A DNA stretch of 64,000 bases from Sinobacterium caligoides (GCF_003752585.1 NZ_RKHR01000006.1:1-64000); one strand, 5' to 3'; shown: positions 17,729 through 27,678, counted from the first letter of the stretch. Numbers and translations: made by a program. Notes: a model not told the origin generated them from the letters alone.

Positions 17729-19612
17729 TTAGACCTCCGCTAGGTCACCGTTCGACTCGAGCCAGTTTTTGCGATCACCGGCGCGCTTCTTCGCCAGCAG
17801 CATATCGATCAACTCGTCGGTGCCATCTTCCTGGTCAATTCCCAACAACACTAGGCGGCGTGTATCAGGGTTCATCACCGTCTCACGCAACTGGCCTGGA
17901 TTCATCTCGCCCAGTCCCTTGAAGCGTGTCACCTGTAACTTACCCTTCTTCTTCTCTTGGCTGAGGCGCTCAATGATGGCGTCTTTCTCCTGCTCATCCA
18001 GCGCGTAATGCACCTCTTTACCAAGGTCGACACGGTACAGTGGCGGCATTGAGACGTACACGTGCCCAGCCTCGACCAACGCGCGAAAGTGTTTAACGAA
18101 GAGCGCCACCAACAGCGTGGCAATATGTAAACCATCGGAGTCGGCATCCGCCAAGATACACACCTTGCCATAGCGCAGCTCTTCCAGCTTATCGCTATCT
18201 GGGTCGACACCCAAGGCGACGGCAATATTATGCACCTCTGCCGAGGCCATGATCTCCTGTGAGTCCACCTCCCAGGTGTTCAAAATCTTACCTCGCAACG
18301 GCAAGATCGCCTGAAACTCACGGTCACGCGCCTGTTTTGCCGAGCCGCCGGCCGAGTCGCCCTCAACCAAGAACAACTCACCACGCATGGCATCGGAGCC
18401 CGAACAATCAGCCAGTTTTCCTGGTAACGCTGGACCTTGCGTCACCTTCTTACGTGCTACCTTCTTACTCTTACGCAGACGATTCTGTGCGTTGCTGATA
18501 CACAGCTCCGCCAACTTATCGGCATCTTCAGTGTGCTGATTCAACCACAGCGCGAAAGCATCCTTGACCACGCCAGCAATGTAGCCAGCACACTCCCGAG
18601 AGCTGAGTCGCTCTTTGGTTTGACCACTGAACTGAGGGTCGGCCAGCTTCGCTGAGAGCACGTAACAACAGCGGTCCCAGACATCATCCGGTGCCAGCTT
18701 AACGCCGCGCGGTAGCAGGCTACGGAACTCGCAATATTCTCGCATCGCCTCCAACAAACCAGTACGCAAACCGTTAACATGGGTGCCGCCCTGAGCCGTA
18801 GGAATCAGGTTAACATAGGATTCGGCGGTAACTTCGCCACCCTCCGGCAGCCACTGAACGGCCCACTCGACGCCCTCCGCCTTGCCCGCCTGCGCTCCAA
18901 TAAAGGGGTGGCTTGGCAAGACCTCGTAGCCCTCGGTCTGGCTGCCCAGGTAATCGGGTAGGCCATCCTCATAGAACCAGGACTCACTATTGGTGCTGGT
19001 TGCCTCATCGTTGAAGACCATCTTCAAGCCGGGACACAACACCGCCTTCGCCCGCAACACATGCTTCATGCGGCCAATAGAAAACTTATTGCTATCGAAG
19101 TACTGAGCGTCTGGCATGAAACGAATCGAGGTACCGGTATTACGCTTACCGACATCACCGATAACCTCTAACTCACTCGACTTGTCGCCGCCCTTAAACG
19201 ACATGCGGTGCACCTTACCCGAGCGCTTGATCGTCACCTCGAGCAAGGTCGACAGTGCATTAACCACACTCACACCAACGCCGTGCAGGCCGCCTGAGAA
19301 CTGGTAGTTATCATTGCTGAATTTGCCACCCGCGTGCAGCGTCGACAAGATCACCTCGACACCGGGCTTGCCCTGTTCCGGATGAATATCCACCGGCATA
19401 CCGCGGCCATCGTCAGTACAGCTCAACGAGCCATCGGCATGATGGGTCACCGTAATCTGGCTACAGTGCCCCGCCAATGCCTCGTCGACACTGTTATCAA
19501 TGATTTCCTGCGCGAGATGATTCGGACGTGTGGTGTCTGTATACATCCCGGGACGCTTGCGAACCGGATCAAGACCGGTAAGAACTTCAATACTTTCTGC
19601 GGTATAACTCAT
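17729..19612 (-). CDS. parE: DNA topoisomerase IV subunit B
   Basis: ATPase subunit of the decatenating topoisomerase. The GHKL ATP site is visible (EIIDNSVDEALAGH; DDGRGMP; GGLHGVGVSVVNALS), as are the TOPRIM motifs EGDSAGGSAKQARDR and DADSDGLHI. Length from ATG 19612 is 627 (E. coli 630); an upstream extension to 19663 has no family match. The parC partner is not adjacent and lies outside the window. The upstream order yqiB-cpdA-yqiA-parE is the same as in E. coli. Confidence 0.97.
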   Translation of the reverse strand: MSYTAESIEVLTGLDPVRKRPGMYTDTTRPNHLAQEIIDNSVDEALAGHCSQITVTHHADGSLSCTDDGRGMPVDIHPEQGKPGVEVILSTLHAGGKFSNDNYQFSGGLHGVGVSVVNALSTLLEVTIKRSGKVHRMSFKGGDKSSELEVIGDVGKRNTGTSIRFMPDAQYFDSNKFSIGRMKHVLRAKAVLCPGLKMVFNDEATSTNSESWFYEDGLPDYLGSQTEGYEVLPSHPFIGAQAGKAEGVEWAVQWLPEGGEVTAESYVNLIPTAQGGTHVNGLRTGLLEAMREYCEFRSLLPRGVKLAPDDVWDRCCYVLSAKLADPQFSGQTKERLSSRECAGYIAGVVKDAFALWLNQHTEDADKLAELCISNAQNRLRKSKKVARKKVTQGPALPGKLADCSGSDAMRGELFLVEGDSAGGSAKQARDREFQAILPLRGKILNTWEVDSQEIMASAEVHNIAVALGVDPDSDKLEELRYGKVCILADADSDGLHIATLLVALFVKHFRALVEAGHVYVSMPPLYRVDLGKEVHYALDEQEKDAIIERLSQEKKKGKLQVTRFKGLGEMNPGQLRETVMNPDTRRLVLLGIDQEDGTDELIDMLLAKKRAGDRKNWLESNGDLAEV

Positions 19613-19707
19613 ACTGCCTCGATAGACGGAATTAGCGGTAAGCTTGGCTTGCCAAGACGGCAATTACTTTAATAGATTGGCTGCGACGATAACATGGATA
19701 TCTGCCC

Positions 19708-20289
19708 TTAGAGCGTTAGAAAACGCAGAATTTCTGGCATTTTCTGCTGATAACCCTGAAAACGATGATCCCCCCCGGGCTCTATCAACTGTGGACTGTC
19801 GCAATACTTTGCTGTCGCCAGCCGATAATCGAGGGTCTCGTCACCGCGCTGCACCATCAACCAACAGTTCTCCGGGTGCTGCAACTCAGCCTCATGCAGG
19901 CGTTCAAAGTGGCTCAGGTGATCATGAGTTAAATAATAAACATTGCCCGTATAAGGATTAACATTCTTGCCCAAATAATCTGAGATCAGCACATGCGGCG
20001 CGACGGCCGGATTGATCAATACGGCCTTGAGATTATACTTGTCCGCCAAATAAGTGGCGTAGAAGCCTCCCAGCGAGCTGCCGATCAAACCAACTGGGCC
20101 GTCACAGCCGGCAATGATCTGCTCCAACAACATGATGGCGGGCAGTGGGTAGTCGGGCAGTTCAGGCACCAATAAACGAATATCGGGCCGATTCCCCTGA
20201 AGATAGTCAGCCGTCTCTACGGCCTTCTGCGACAGCGGTGAGCTTTGAAAACCATGGATATAAATCAACGTCGGAGTCGCGGCGGTCAC
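19708..20289 (-). CDS. yqiA: YqiA-family alpha/beta-hydrolase esterase
   Basis: A small esterase of the UPF0227/YqiA family. It has the oxyanion-side motif IYIHGFQSSPLS, nucleophile elbow GSSLGG (Ser), an acidic residue in QRGDETLDYR and the catalytic His in GGDHRF. Length is 193. GTG 20289 has TGAGG at 6 bases; ATG 20301 would add four residues. It sits between cpdA and parE as in E. coli. The natural substrate is unknown. Confidence 0.9.
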   Translation of the reverse strand: MTAATPTLIYIHGFQSSPLSQKAVETADYLQGNRPDIRLLVPELPDYPLPAIMLLEQIIAGCDGPVGLIGSSLGGFYATYLADKYNLKAVLINPAVAPHVLISDYLGKNVNPYTGNVYYLTHDHLSHFERLHEAELQHPENCWLMVQRGDETLDYRLATAKYCDSPQLIEPGGDHRFQGYQQKMPEILRFLTL

Positions 20290-20331
20290 TCTTAGCCTCA
20301 TCAGTCATAAAGTGTGTCATTGCATCTCTCT

Positions 20332-21135
20332 TCAATAACCGGCACAACTTAAGTCAGCGCTGAAGCGGCGGTCTTGAATGCGGATGATGCTGGTTTCTAT
20401 CCGGCCATCAACGTGCAGGCGCAATCGACGATAGCCGGGAAAGTTATCATCTAGTGCAAAATCTTCACTGTTGGCAGCGAACTGAATACAAGTAGAGGGT
20501 GAGGTTAGCACCCTGCAACCTTGAAAAACAAGATCTGTCGCTTGATGCACGTGGCCCGATAGGATCGCTTTCACCCGGCCTAACGTATCTTCTTGCGCCA
20601 GCAATTGCCACAGCTGAGGTGCGTCTTCAAGCTTCAGCTGATCTATCCAGGTACTGCCGACATCAAGCACGTGATGATGCAGGCAGATCAAAATATGTTC
20701 ACTCTCAAGCTGGCGAAGCTGTGCCGCTAGCCAGCTCAACTGCGCCTCCCCTAACAACCCTGCAACCGCCCCCTGCTGCTTAGAGTCGAGCAACAAGATG
20801 GTCCAGTTATTGGCTTCAACCACGCGATCGAGTGGCTTAAACTGCGCCATCCGCTCGGGCTCGTCATGATTGCCCGGCAGCCAGGCGAAAGGGGCGCGAA
20901 GATAGCGCTCCTGTAACCCGAGGAATCGGCGATAACACACTTCATCGCCACCGCTAGCAACATCACCCGTCACGACAGTAAGGTCGCAATCATCGAGGGT
21001 ACATTCCTGTAATACCGCCTCTAGACTCCGCAAGGTGTCGACACCTGCTAGACAGCCCGTCTCATTGTCCTCGAGATGACAATCAGTCAGCTGAACGAGG
21101 TCGACATAGTTGGGGTTGGTTATTGGTATCCGCAC
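20332..21135 (-). CDS. cpdA: 3',5'-cyclic-AMP phosphodiesterase
   Basis: A calcineurin-like metallophosphoesterase. The two-metal motifs are in order: QLTDCHL, GDVASGG, GNHDE, LHHHVLDVGS and GHVHQ. This is the CpdA pattern, so cAMP hydrolysis is the likely role. The start is GTG 21135, with GGA at eight bases. It lies in the yqiB-cpdA-yqiA-parE order. Confidence 0.93.
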   Translation of the reverse strand: MRIPITNPNYVDLVQLTDCHLEDNETGCLAGVDTLRSLEAVLQECTLDDCDLTVVTGDVASGGDEVCYRRFLGLQERYLRAPFAWLPGNHDEPERMAQFKPLDRVVEANNWTILLLDSKQQGAVAGLLGEAQLSWLAAQLRQLESEHILICLHHHVLDVGSTWIDQLKLEDAPQLWQLLAQEDTLGRVKAILSGHVHQATDLVFQGCRVLTSPSTCIQFAANSEDFALDDNFPGYRRLRLHVDGRIETSIIRIQDRRFSADLSCAGY

Positions 21136-21248
21136 GCTTTACATCCGATCGTTTGAGTCGATAACTGGCACGGTAAGACTTTTCAACCTGCCACTCTATA
21201 TTACACAGTCCACTTTTTGAAAACTCCCCCCTTGAGAAGATTATCTTT

Positions 21249-21716
21249 TCAGGGGCGAACATTGGCGAAGCGACCGGCATCGAAGCCATCGACGCTGCGG
21301 CCGTGCTCTGCACAGCCGCGCAGCCACTGCGCCAACAGCTCATTGAGCTGTCTCTTCTCATCACTATGATACATCTGTGGATTGGGGTATTGATAGTACA
21401 GCTGAAAATTTCGCTGCTTTTGACAGCTCACCACCTCCGTCATCCGTGCGTCATGATAACTCCGCACCTGCAATAGAAAAAAGTCGCTTTCTTGCGCTTC
21501 ATCGATGAGATAAACTAAATTTAACAGGCTAGTATAAGGCGTCTTCTGCACCGTCGTTACCGACAGTAGGCTATCGCAAATCTGGCTACTAGCAGGCGCA
21601 ATAGCATAACAAAACGATGTGCGGCCCGCCGGCAGTAGGCGCGCTAGACGCACGTAATTCATGCTACAAAGAGCTTGCAGGCCCTGTAGGTCGAGTTTAT
21701 GTTGAACTTTACCCAA
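21249..21716 (-). CDS. yqiB: YqiB-family protein (DUF1249)
   Basis: A 155-residue protein with the DUF1249 pattern: CSMNYVRLARLLP at the N-terminus, then YTSLLNLVYLI and the tyrosine-rich YYQYPNPQMYHSDEKRQLN. Function is unknown; in E. coli it is encoded between nudF and cpdA. Here nudF is missing and tolC is directly across the divergent promoter region. The likely start is TTG 21716, preceded by a GAG. Confidence 0.85.
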   Translation of the reverse strand: MGKVQHKLDLQGLQALCSMNYVRLARLLPAGRTSFCYAIAPASSQICDSLLSVTTVQKTPYTSLLNLVYLIDEAQESDFFLLQVRSYHDARMTEVVSCQKQRNFQLYYQYPNPQMYHSDEKRQLNELLAQWLRGCAEHGRSVDGFDAGRFANVRP

Positions 21717-21884
21717 TGTACGACGCTCTAAGCATGCCTGTACTCTCCAGTTTCACAACAGCAATAACGACTCGGCTAGCGACCCGGCAAATAGCTGAGG
21801 CCTAGCAACTTTCATTTAGTTAGACTTTACTGACTATTACCAGAATAAAGTTTCACTAAGCTAAACACAACGACAGGATTTCTC

Positions 21885-23270
21885 ATGGGTTTTAATCACA
21901 AGCAGACACTATTAGCTGCCGCCCTCGCCCTATTTAGCGCCTCCACTCTAGCCGATAATCTCGCGCAGATCTACGAGCTCGCCGTGATGAACGACCCCGA
22001 GATACGCCAGGCAGAAGCGACGTTTAAGGCCAACCAGGAAAGCGAAAATATCGGCCGTTCGGCCCTGCTACCGCAGATCAACGCCAACGCCAACTACACC
22101 CGAACCGACCGCGACATCGACGGCCAACAGGGTGTCAGTGACACCGGCGCACCCATTCTTATTGATGGCAACCAGAAGGGCACCGACAAGGGCTGGGGAA
22201 TCCAGCTTGAGCAACAACTATTCAACATGCCTGCCTGGTTTAACTTTCAGGCCGGCAAGCTGGAGAGCGAGCGCGCTCAGGCCCAGTTTAGCGCCGACCA
22301 GCAAGCACTGATTGTTCGTGTCGCCGAAGACTATTTCAACATCCTCGAGGCGGAGGAGAACCTCTATGCTTCCAAGGCGAGAGAGAAGGCCAACAAGCGC
22401 CGCCTAGAGCAAACACAGCAGCGCTACGACGTTGGCCTAATTCCGATCACCGACGTACATGAAGCACGCGCCGCCTACGACTCCTCATATGCCCAACGCC
22501 TTGGTGATGAAGGGGCACTGGCAGTGGCAATGGAGAAAGTTACCGTACTTACAGGCCAAAGCCACAAAGACATCTGGCAACTTGCCGATGACTACCCGGT
22601 GATCAACCCGCAGCCCGCCGACATTCAACAATGGGTCGAGTTTGCCCGCGCCAACAACTACACGATCAAGTCTGCTGAGGCTCAGCGTGACGGCGCTCAC
22701 GAGTCCGCTAAGGCCAAAAAAGCGAACCATTACCCGACACTATCAGCCACCCTAGGCTACCAGGACATGGACAACCAGCTGGATTTCGGTGAGATCAACG
22801 ATTATAACGATTACAACACCAATGGCAGTTCCATCGGCCTCAACCTCAACGTGCCCATCTACTCTGGCGGTGCCATCAGCGCCCAGAGCCGTCAAGCCTA
22901 CCAACAATATAACGCCGCTATCGAAAGTTACTCCGGCGCAGTCCGTAACACCACGCAGGCGACACGCGCCTACTATGTTAACGTCACCACCGGCGTCGCT
23001 CAGACCAAGGCCCGCAAACAATCGATCACCTCTAACAAGAGCGCCCTCGATGCAACTCAGGCTGGCTATGAGGTCGGGACCCGTAATATCGTCGACGTAC
23101 TCAGCGTCGAGGAGCAGCTGTTCAGCGCCGTCCGTGACTATGCGACGGCACGCTATGGTTACATCGTCAGCAGCCTAAAGCTAAAACAACAGGCCGGCAC
23201 ACTCAGCCCACAGGACATCTACGACCTCAACAAATGGCTGCACGCCCCCAGGCTAGCAGCAAAGCAGTAG
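21885..23270 (+). CDS. tolC: TolC family outer-membrane efflux protein
   Basis: Trimeric outer-membrane channel for type I secretion and RND/MFS/ABC efflux. It has a Sec signal peptide (cleavage after STLADN region, about residue 23), two repeated OEP domains of long coiled helices, and motifs ALLPQINANANYTRTDRD and NLNVPIYSGGAISAQ. The length of 461 is close to E. coli TolC (493), with a shorter C-terminus. It diverges from yqiB-cpdA-yqiA-parE, as in E. coli, with AGGA 6 bases before the ATG. It ends in a strong terminator. Confidence 0.95.
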   Translation: MGFNHKQTLLAAALALFSASTLADNLAQIYELAVMNDPEIRQAEATFKANQESENIGRSALLPQINANANYTRTDRDIDGQQGVSDTGAPILIDGNQKGTDKGWGIQLEQQLFNMPAWFNFQAGKLESERAQAQFSADQQALIVRVAEDYFNILEAEENLYASKAREKANKRRLEQTQQRYDVGLIPITDVHEARAAYDSSYAQRLGDEGALAVAMEKVTVLTGQSHKDIWQLADDYPVINPQPADIQQWVEFARANNYTIKSAEAQRDGAHESAKAKKANHYPTLSATLGYQDMDNQLDFGEINDYNDYNTNGSSIGLNLNVPIYSGGAISAQSRQAYQQYNAAIESYSGAVRNTTQATRAYYVNVTTGVAQTKARKQSITSNKSALDATQAGYEVGTRNIVDVLSVEEQLFSAVRDYATARYGYIVSSLKLKQQAGTLSPQDIYDLNKWLHAPRLAAKQ

Positions 23271-23286
23271 TATTCGCTCTACTATG

Positions 23287-23324
23287 AAAAAGGCTCGCCA
23301 CCCCGAGGGGGCGCGAGCCTTTTT
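23287..23324. terminator. Bidirectional terminator between tolC and waaA
   Basis: Arms AAAAAGGCTCGC / GCGAGCCTTTTT with a GC-rich apical part. T runs lie on both strands and it serves two convergent genes. Confidence 0.92.
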
Positions 23325-23339
23325 AATGAGCGCACAACG

Positions 23340-24614
23340 CTAGGCAACCCGCTTAGCTATCACCGCTAATAACTTATCCAACGCCCCTCTGTTGCTCTTC
23401 ACAACGCGATAGGCGTTCTCACCCATCTCAACGCGGTAACATTCATCCTCGCTCAGACGGCGCAACTCATCCAGCAACCCCACCTCCGTTGTCACCCGCT
23501 TTAGCCCTCCTTGAGACTCGAGCTGCTCGGTAATCTCTTGGAAGTTATACATATGCGGGCCGGTCAATACTGGAAGCCGCCATAGCGCAGGCTCTAGCAC
23601 GTTATGCCCACCATGCTCAATCAGGCTGCCGCCAACAAAGGCCACGTCACTGGCACCGAGCAACAGCAACATCTCACCCATGGTATCCGCCAACAACACT
23701 TCGGTCGACGCCTGTACCGACTCTTCCCGGCTACGTCGCGCCAGCTGCAAGCCTCGCTCCTGTACTAGCGTCGCCACTGCCTCGAAACGCTCTGGGTGCC
23801 TAGGCACCAGCACCAGCAACACACCTTCACGGCTGGCGTCGAGCTGCTGCACCGCATTCAGTAGCTGCTCGTCCTCACCCGCATGTGTACTTGCAGCAAT
23901 GATCACTAGGCGATGATTCTGATGCCACTGACGGCGCAGTTCCTCAGCCTGAGCACGCAGCGCATTATCCAGCTCCACATCAAACTTAATGCTACCGCTA
24001 ACCAATAGGTTGTCCGGATTCAAACCGAGTTCCAAAAAGCGCTGACCATCAGTCCCATTCTGCGCGGCAACACAAGATAAGCGCCTCAACATCGGCCGAG
24101 TCAAACGTGAAAATTTGGCATAGCCACGCGCCGATTTCGCTGATAACCGTGCATTTGCCAATAATACTGGAACGCCACGGCCGTGACAGGCCGCAACCAT
24201 ATTCGGCCACAGCTCAGTCTCCATCACGATCGCAATAACCGGCTGGTAGCGGCGAAGAAAGCGCCACTGAGCCAACGGCAAATCATAGGGTGCGTAGACA
24301 TGCTCGACACTACCTCGAAACAGGTGGTGCACGCGATCGGAACCCGTCGGAGTCGTGGTGGTCACCAACAAGCTATGATTGGGGTAACGCCGCTGTAACT
24401 CTCGCACCATCGGCGCAGCGGCGATCGTTTCACCCACGGAAACAGCATGCACCCAAATTGTCGGCTTATTATTCAGACGGTGCTTAAAGTAGAGCGCATA
24501 ACGTTCCAGTAAGCGTTGCCGATAGGCCGGTGCCTTAATTGAGCGCCATAGCAAACGCAGTAAGAAAAGTGGCTGTAATAAATAAAATAATAAGCTATAA
24601 AAAACTCTGACCAT
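23340..24614 (-). CDS. waaA: Kdo transferase
   Basis: Transfers 3-deoxy-D-manno-octulosonic acid to lipid A precursor at the inner membrane. It has a GT30 fold: an N-terminal anchor helix, the acceptor-site motif HAVSVGETIAAAPMVREL (catalytic Glu), VMETELWPNM and the C-terminal nucleotide-side block GGSLIEHGGHNVLEP. The length of 424 equals typical WaaA (425). It is convergent with tolC, and its promoter lies in the divergent gap to the FAD oxidoreductase. Confidence 0.96.
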   Translation of the reverse strand: MVRVFYSLLFYLLQPLFLLRLLWRSIKAPAYRQRLLERYALYFKHRLNNKPTIWVHAVSVGETIAAAPMVRELQRRYPNHSLLVTTTTPTGSDRVHHLFRGSVEHVYAPYDLPLAQWRFLRRYQPVIAIVMETELWPNMVAACHGRGVPVLLANARLSAKSARGYAKFSRLTRPMLRRLSCVAAQNGTDGQRFLELGLNPDNLLVSGSIKFDVELDNALRAQAEELRRQWHQNHRLVIIAASTHAGEDEQLLNAVQQLDASREGVLLVLVPRHPERFEAVATLVQERGLQLARRSREESVQASTEVLLADTMGEMLLLLGASDVAFVGGSLIEHGGHNVLEPALWRLPVLTGPHMYNFQEITEQLESQGGLKRVTTEVGLLDELRRLSEDECYRVEMGENAYRVVKSNRGALDKLLAVIAKRVA

Positions 24615-24727
24615 CTTGTTACCAAATTAGGCTTTTCTGTTTGCCGTTTGATTTATAAACGGTACTCGTTATCTAGCAGGGGCGTTATACTAAGCGCCAT
24701 CTCTTATTTTATCTATGGTTTATCACT

Positions 24728-25957
24728 ATGCGACACGAAGTAAAGGTTGATGTGGCGATTATCGGCGGCGGCGTAGCCGGGCTCTGGTTATTAAACCGAC
24801 TGAAAAAACAAGGTTACAGCGCCATCCTGTTCGAACAAAAAGCACTGGGTAGCGAGCAAACTATCGCCTCACAGGGCATGATACATGGTGGCCTAAAGTA
24901 CGCCCTCGGCGGCCTACTCAACGGTGCTTCAGAGGCTGTCGCCGACATGCCTCAACACTGGCGCGATTGCCTCGACGGACAAGGTGAGATCGACCTGAGC
25001 CAAACACAGCTATTGAGCAAGCAGTTCAACCTGTGGTCGACGGGCTCCGCGGGCTCAAAACTCACCTCTTTCTTCGCGACCAAGGCCATGCGCGGCCGCA
25101 TCGACAAGTTAAAACGTGGTGACTTTCCCGAAGCTTTCCAAAATGACGCTTTCAAGGGCAATGTCTACAGCCTCGTCGATATCGTGGTCGACGTGCCATC
25201 ACTACTCAGCAACCTGCAGAGTAACTGCCCTGACGCCACCTTCAACATCGACTGGCAACACGCCAGCTGGCAACAAGGTGACAATGGCCGAGTCGAAGCA
25301 CTGTGCATCAACCATGGTGACGACCAGATCGCCATCACAGCTCAGCAATATGTGCTGACCGCTGGTCGCGGCAATGGTGCGCTGATGGAGATGCTGAATA
25401 TTCGCAAGCCAAAGATGCAGATACGCCCCCTACAGCAAGTCATGGTCAAGCATCACAACGACCTCGAGCTATACGCTCACTGTGTCGACCTCAGCCTCAA
25501 CAGCTCGCCACGGCTGACTATCTCCAGCCACCGCAGCACCGATGGGCGCAACGTCTGGTCCCTCGGCGGCGACCTGGCAACCAACGGCATCGACGACAGC
25601 CCCGAGCAGTTGATCGAGGCCGCCAAACAGGAACTCGCCACACTATTTCCCTGGCTCGACTTTAGTGATGCCGAATGGAGCACCATTACTGTTGACCGCG
25701 CCGAACCAAAGCAAAACACCCTGACTAAACCCGACCAAGCTTTTGCCGAAGTAACCGTCGACGCGCCCAACGTCACCGTCGCCTGGCCCACCAAGCTGAC
25801 GCTAGCCCCGAACCTCGCCGACACCGTCATTGAACAGCTCGAACAGAAGGCCATCACGCCCACTAAAGCGACTAATGCCGATATCCTAGCCAGCTTGGGC
25901 ACACCCGAGATTGCCCGGCCGATATGGGAAACAGAGTTCGCGCCTAAAGACGGCTAG
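24728..25957 (+). CDS. FAD-dependent oxidoreductase (DAO family) of the LPS region
   Basis: A 409-residue flavoprotein with the N-terminal dinucleotide motif VAIIGGGVAGLWLLNRL and an SQGMIHGGLKYALGG loop, the DAO/glycerol-3-phosphate-dehydrogenase arrangement. The substrate is not known. It is followed 15 bp later by an aldo/keto reductase. A similar pair next to core-LPS genes is remembered from P. aeruginosa (PA4991-PA4992 region), suggesting a joint role, perhaps in sugar modification; that is inference. Confidence 0.85.
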   Translation: MRHEVKVDVAIIGGGVAGLWLLNRLKKQGYSAILFEQKALGSEQTIASQGMIHGGLKYALGGLLNGASEAVADMPQHWRDCLDGQGEIDLSQTQLLSKQFNLWSTGSAGSKLTSFFATKAMRGRIDKLKRGDFPEAFQNDAFKGNVYSLVDIVVDVPSLLSNLQSNCPDATFNIDWQHASWQQGDNGRVEALCINHGDDQIAITAQQYVLTAGRGNGALMEMLNIRKPKMQIRPLQQVMVKHHNDLELYAHCVDLSLNSSPRLTISSHRSTDGRNVWSLGGDLATNGIDDSPEQLIEAAKQELATLFPWLDFSDAEWSTITVDRAEPKQNTLTKPDQAFAEVTVDAPNVTVAWPTKLTLAPNLADTVIEQLEQKAITPTKATNADILASLGTPEIARPIWETEFAPKDG

Positions 25958-25972
25958 CGCCAAGGAAACCCT

Positions 25973-26779
25973 ATGAGCGATATCATGCAGCGCCGCCCCA
26001 TCGCCGACACGGGCATCACAGTCAGCCCTCTCGGTCTTGGCACGGTCAAGCTCGGCCGCGATCAAGGAGTGAAGTACCCTCACGGGTTCAAGATACCCAA
26101 CGACCGAGAGGCGCTCTCGCTGATTAACCTCGCCCACGACCTAGGTATTAATCTCATCGATACGGCCCCCGCCTACGGCAACAGCGAACAGCGCCTCGGC
26201 ACGCTGCTCAAAGGCCAACGTCAGGACTGGGTCATCTGCTCCAAGGTCGGTGAGAACTTTATCGATGGTGAATCCAGCTTCCACTTCGACCGCGCCAGCG
26301 TTATCGACAGCATCGACCGCAGCCTGCAGCGACTAAATACTGACTATATCGATATGGTACTCGTCCACTCCGACGGCAACGATGTCGATATTATCAATCG
26401 TTACGGTATCTTGGATGTGCTCAACGAGATCAAGAAATCCGGTAAGATTCGCGCCACAGGCATGTCGACCAAGACCGTCGAGGGCGGTATTCTAGCGGCC
26501 CAGCTCTCCGACTGCGTCATGGCGACTTACAACCTCGCCTATACCGACGAGAAGCCGGTGCTCGACTACTGCGCCAGTCACAACAAAGCCGTGCTGATCA
26601 AGAAGGCCCTCGCCTCCGGCCACCTTTGCCTCAATAAGAACGAAGACCCGGTGCAAAAAAGTTTTGAATTTATTTTCCAAAACAAAGGGGTTTGCAGCGC
26701 AATCGTTGGAACAATCAACGAGAAGCACTTACGCTCAAATATGGAAGCACTCAACCAATACTTACAACGAAGTGTATAA
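25973..26779 (+). CDS. Aldo/keto reductase
   Basis: A 268-residue NADPH-dependent (beta/alpha)8 reductase. The catalytic tetrad is readable: Asp and Tyr in NLIDTAPAYGNSEQRLG, Lys in CSKVGE and His in VLVHSDG. The nucleotide end SAIVGTINEKHLRSN is also typical. It is shorter than the usual ~320 residues. It sits between the FAD oxidoreductase and two glycosyltransferases. Its last ~130 bases become noticeably AT-richer, matching the genes that follow rather than the gene before. Confidence 0.9.
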   Translation: MSDIMQRRPIADTGITVSPLGLGTVKLGRDQGVKYPHGFKIPNDREALSLINLAHDLGINLIDTAPAYGNSEQRLGTLLKGQRQDWVICSKVGENFIDGESSFHFDRASVIDSIDRSLQRLNTDYIDMVLVHSDGNDVDIINRYGILDVLNEIKKSGKIRATGMSTKTVEGGILAAQLSDCVMATYNLAYTDEKPVLDYCASHNKAVLIKKALASGHLCLNKNEDPVQKSFEFIFQNKGVCSAIVGTINEKHLRSNMEALNQYLQRSV

Positions 26780-27670
26780 GTGAACGATATTAACGAAATC
26801 AAACTATCGATTATTATCCCCTGCTACAACTATGGCCACCTCATTGAAAAGGCTATTGCCTCAGCAGCGACAGAGCACCCTAGTGTAGAAGTTATCGTTA
26901 TCAATGATGGCTCGACAGATAACAGTCTCGAAGTATTACGTGAGCTATTAGCTCGGTATTCCTTCACGTTAATTGACCAAGACAACGTCGGACTCTCAGG
27001 CACTCGTAACAATGGCATAGAGTCTTCTAACGGTGAGTTTCTTTTGTTTCTTGATGCCGATGACTACCTTGTAGAAAATGCTGTAGAACGTTGCTTAGAC
27101 GCAATCACCAACAACGACGATCAGTTCATTATTGCACAACACTACAGTCTCTCCGGCAAGAAAAAAACACTTTCAAAACCAGTGCCAGTCTCGAGTTCCA
27201 ACAGAGACAACGTACTTCACTACATTAGCAAAAAGCTCAGCATCGTAAATGGTGGCTGCTTGATGCACCGCGACATCTTTGCGCAAAAGCGTTACAACAC
27301 AGCGCTAAAAAACAGTGAAGATATCCCCGTTTTTATTTATGCACTAGCCAATTTTAAAAGCTCAGTTTTGCAACAGCCTATCGTCAACATCGTCAAACAT
27401 ACTGACTCCATGAGACACGATATTGCGGCTATCCTCGAGACAGGCACTCGCACCGTCGAAGAGAGTTTCAAGCCTGGCGAGCTGCCCACTGATATCATTT
27501 CATTAAAGAAATTGGCTCTAGCACAGCGATACAGTTCAATAGGCAGGGCCTGCTTCAAAGCTGGCAGGAAAAAAGAAGCACGTTACTATTATAAAAAAAG
27601 TTTGGCCTTCGCCCTTATTTTTGGCCTAAAGAGAGGTACAATTAAATCCCTTTTGAAAACTTATTTTTAA
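26780..27670 (+). CDS. Family 2 glycosyltransferase (first)
   Basis: A GT-A inverting glycosyltransferase, 296 residues: SIIIPCYNYGHLIEKA at the N-terminus, VIVINDGSTDNSLEVL, and the metal-binding DxD-type LDADDYL near residue 93. It is likely a cytoplasmic-face transferase adding sugar to LPS core or O-antigen; donor and acceptor are unknown. GTG 26780 directly follows the aldo/keto reductase stop. It is AT-rich relative to flanking housekeeping genes, suggesting separate ancestry. Confidence 0.88.
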   Translation: MNDINEIKLSIIIPCYNYGHLIEKAIASAATEHPSVEVIVINDGSTDNSLEVLRELLARYSFTLIDQDNVGLSGTRNNGIESSNGEFLLFLDADDYLVENAVERCLDAITNNDDQFIIAQHYSLSGKKKTLSKPVPVSSSNRDNVLHYISKKLSIVNGGCLMHRDIFAQKRYNTALKNSEDIPVFIYALANFKSSVLQQPIVNIVKHTDSMRHDIAAILETGTRTVEESFKPGELPTDIISLKKLALAQRYSSIGRACFKAGRKKEARYYYKKSLAFALIFGLKRGTIKSLLKTYF

Positions 27671-27678
27671 GGCTATCA

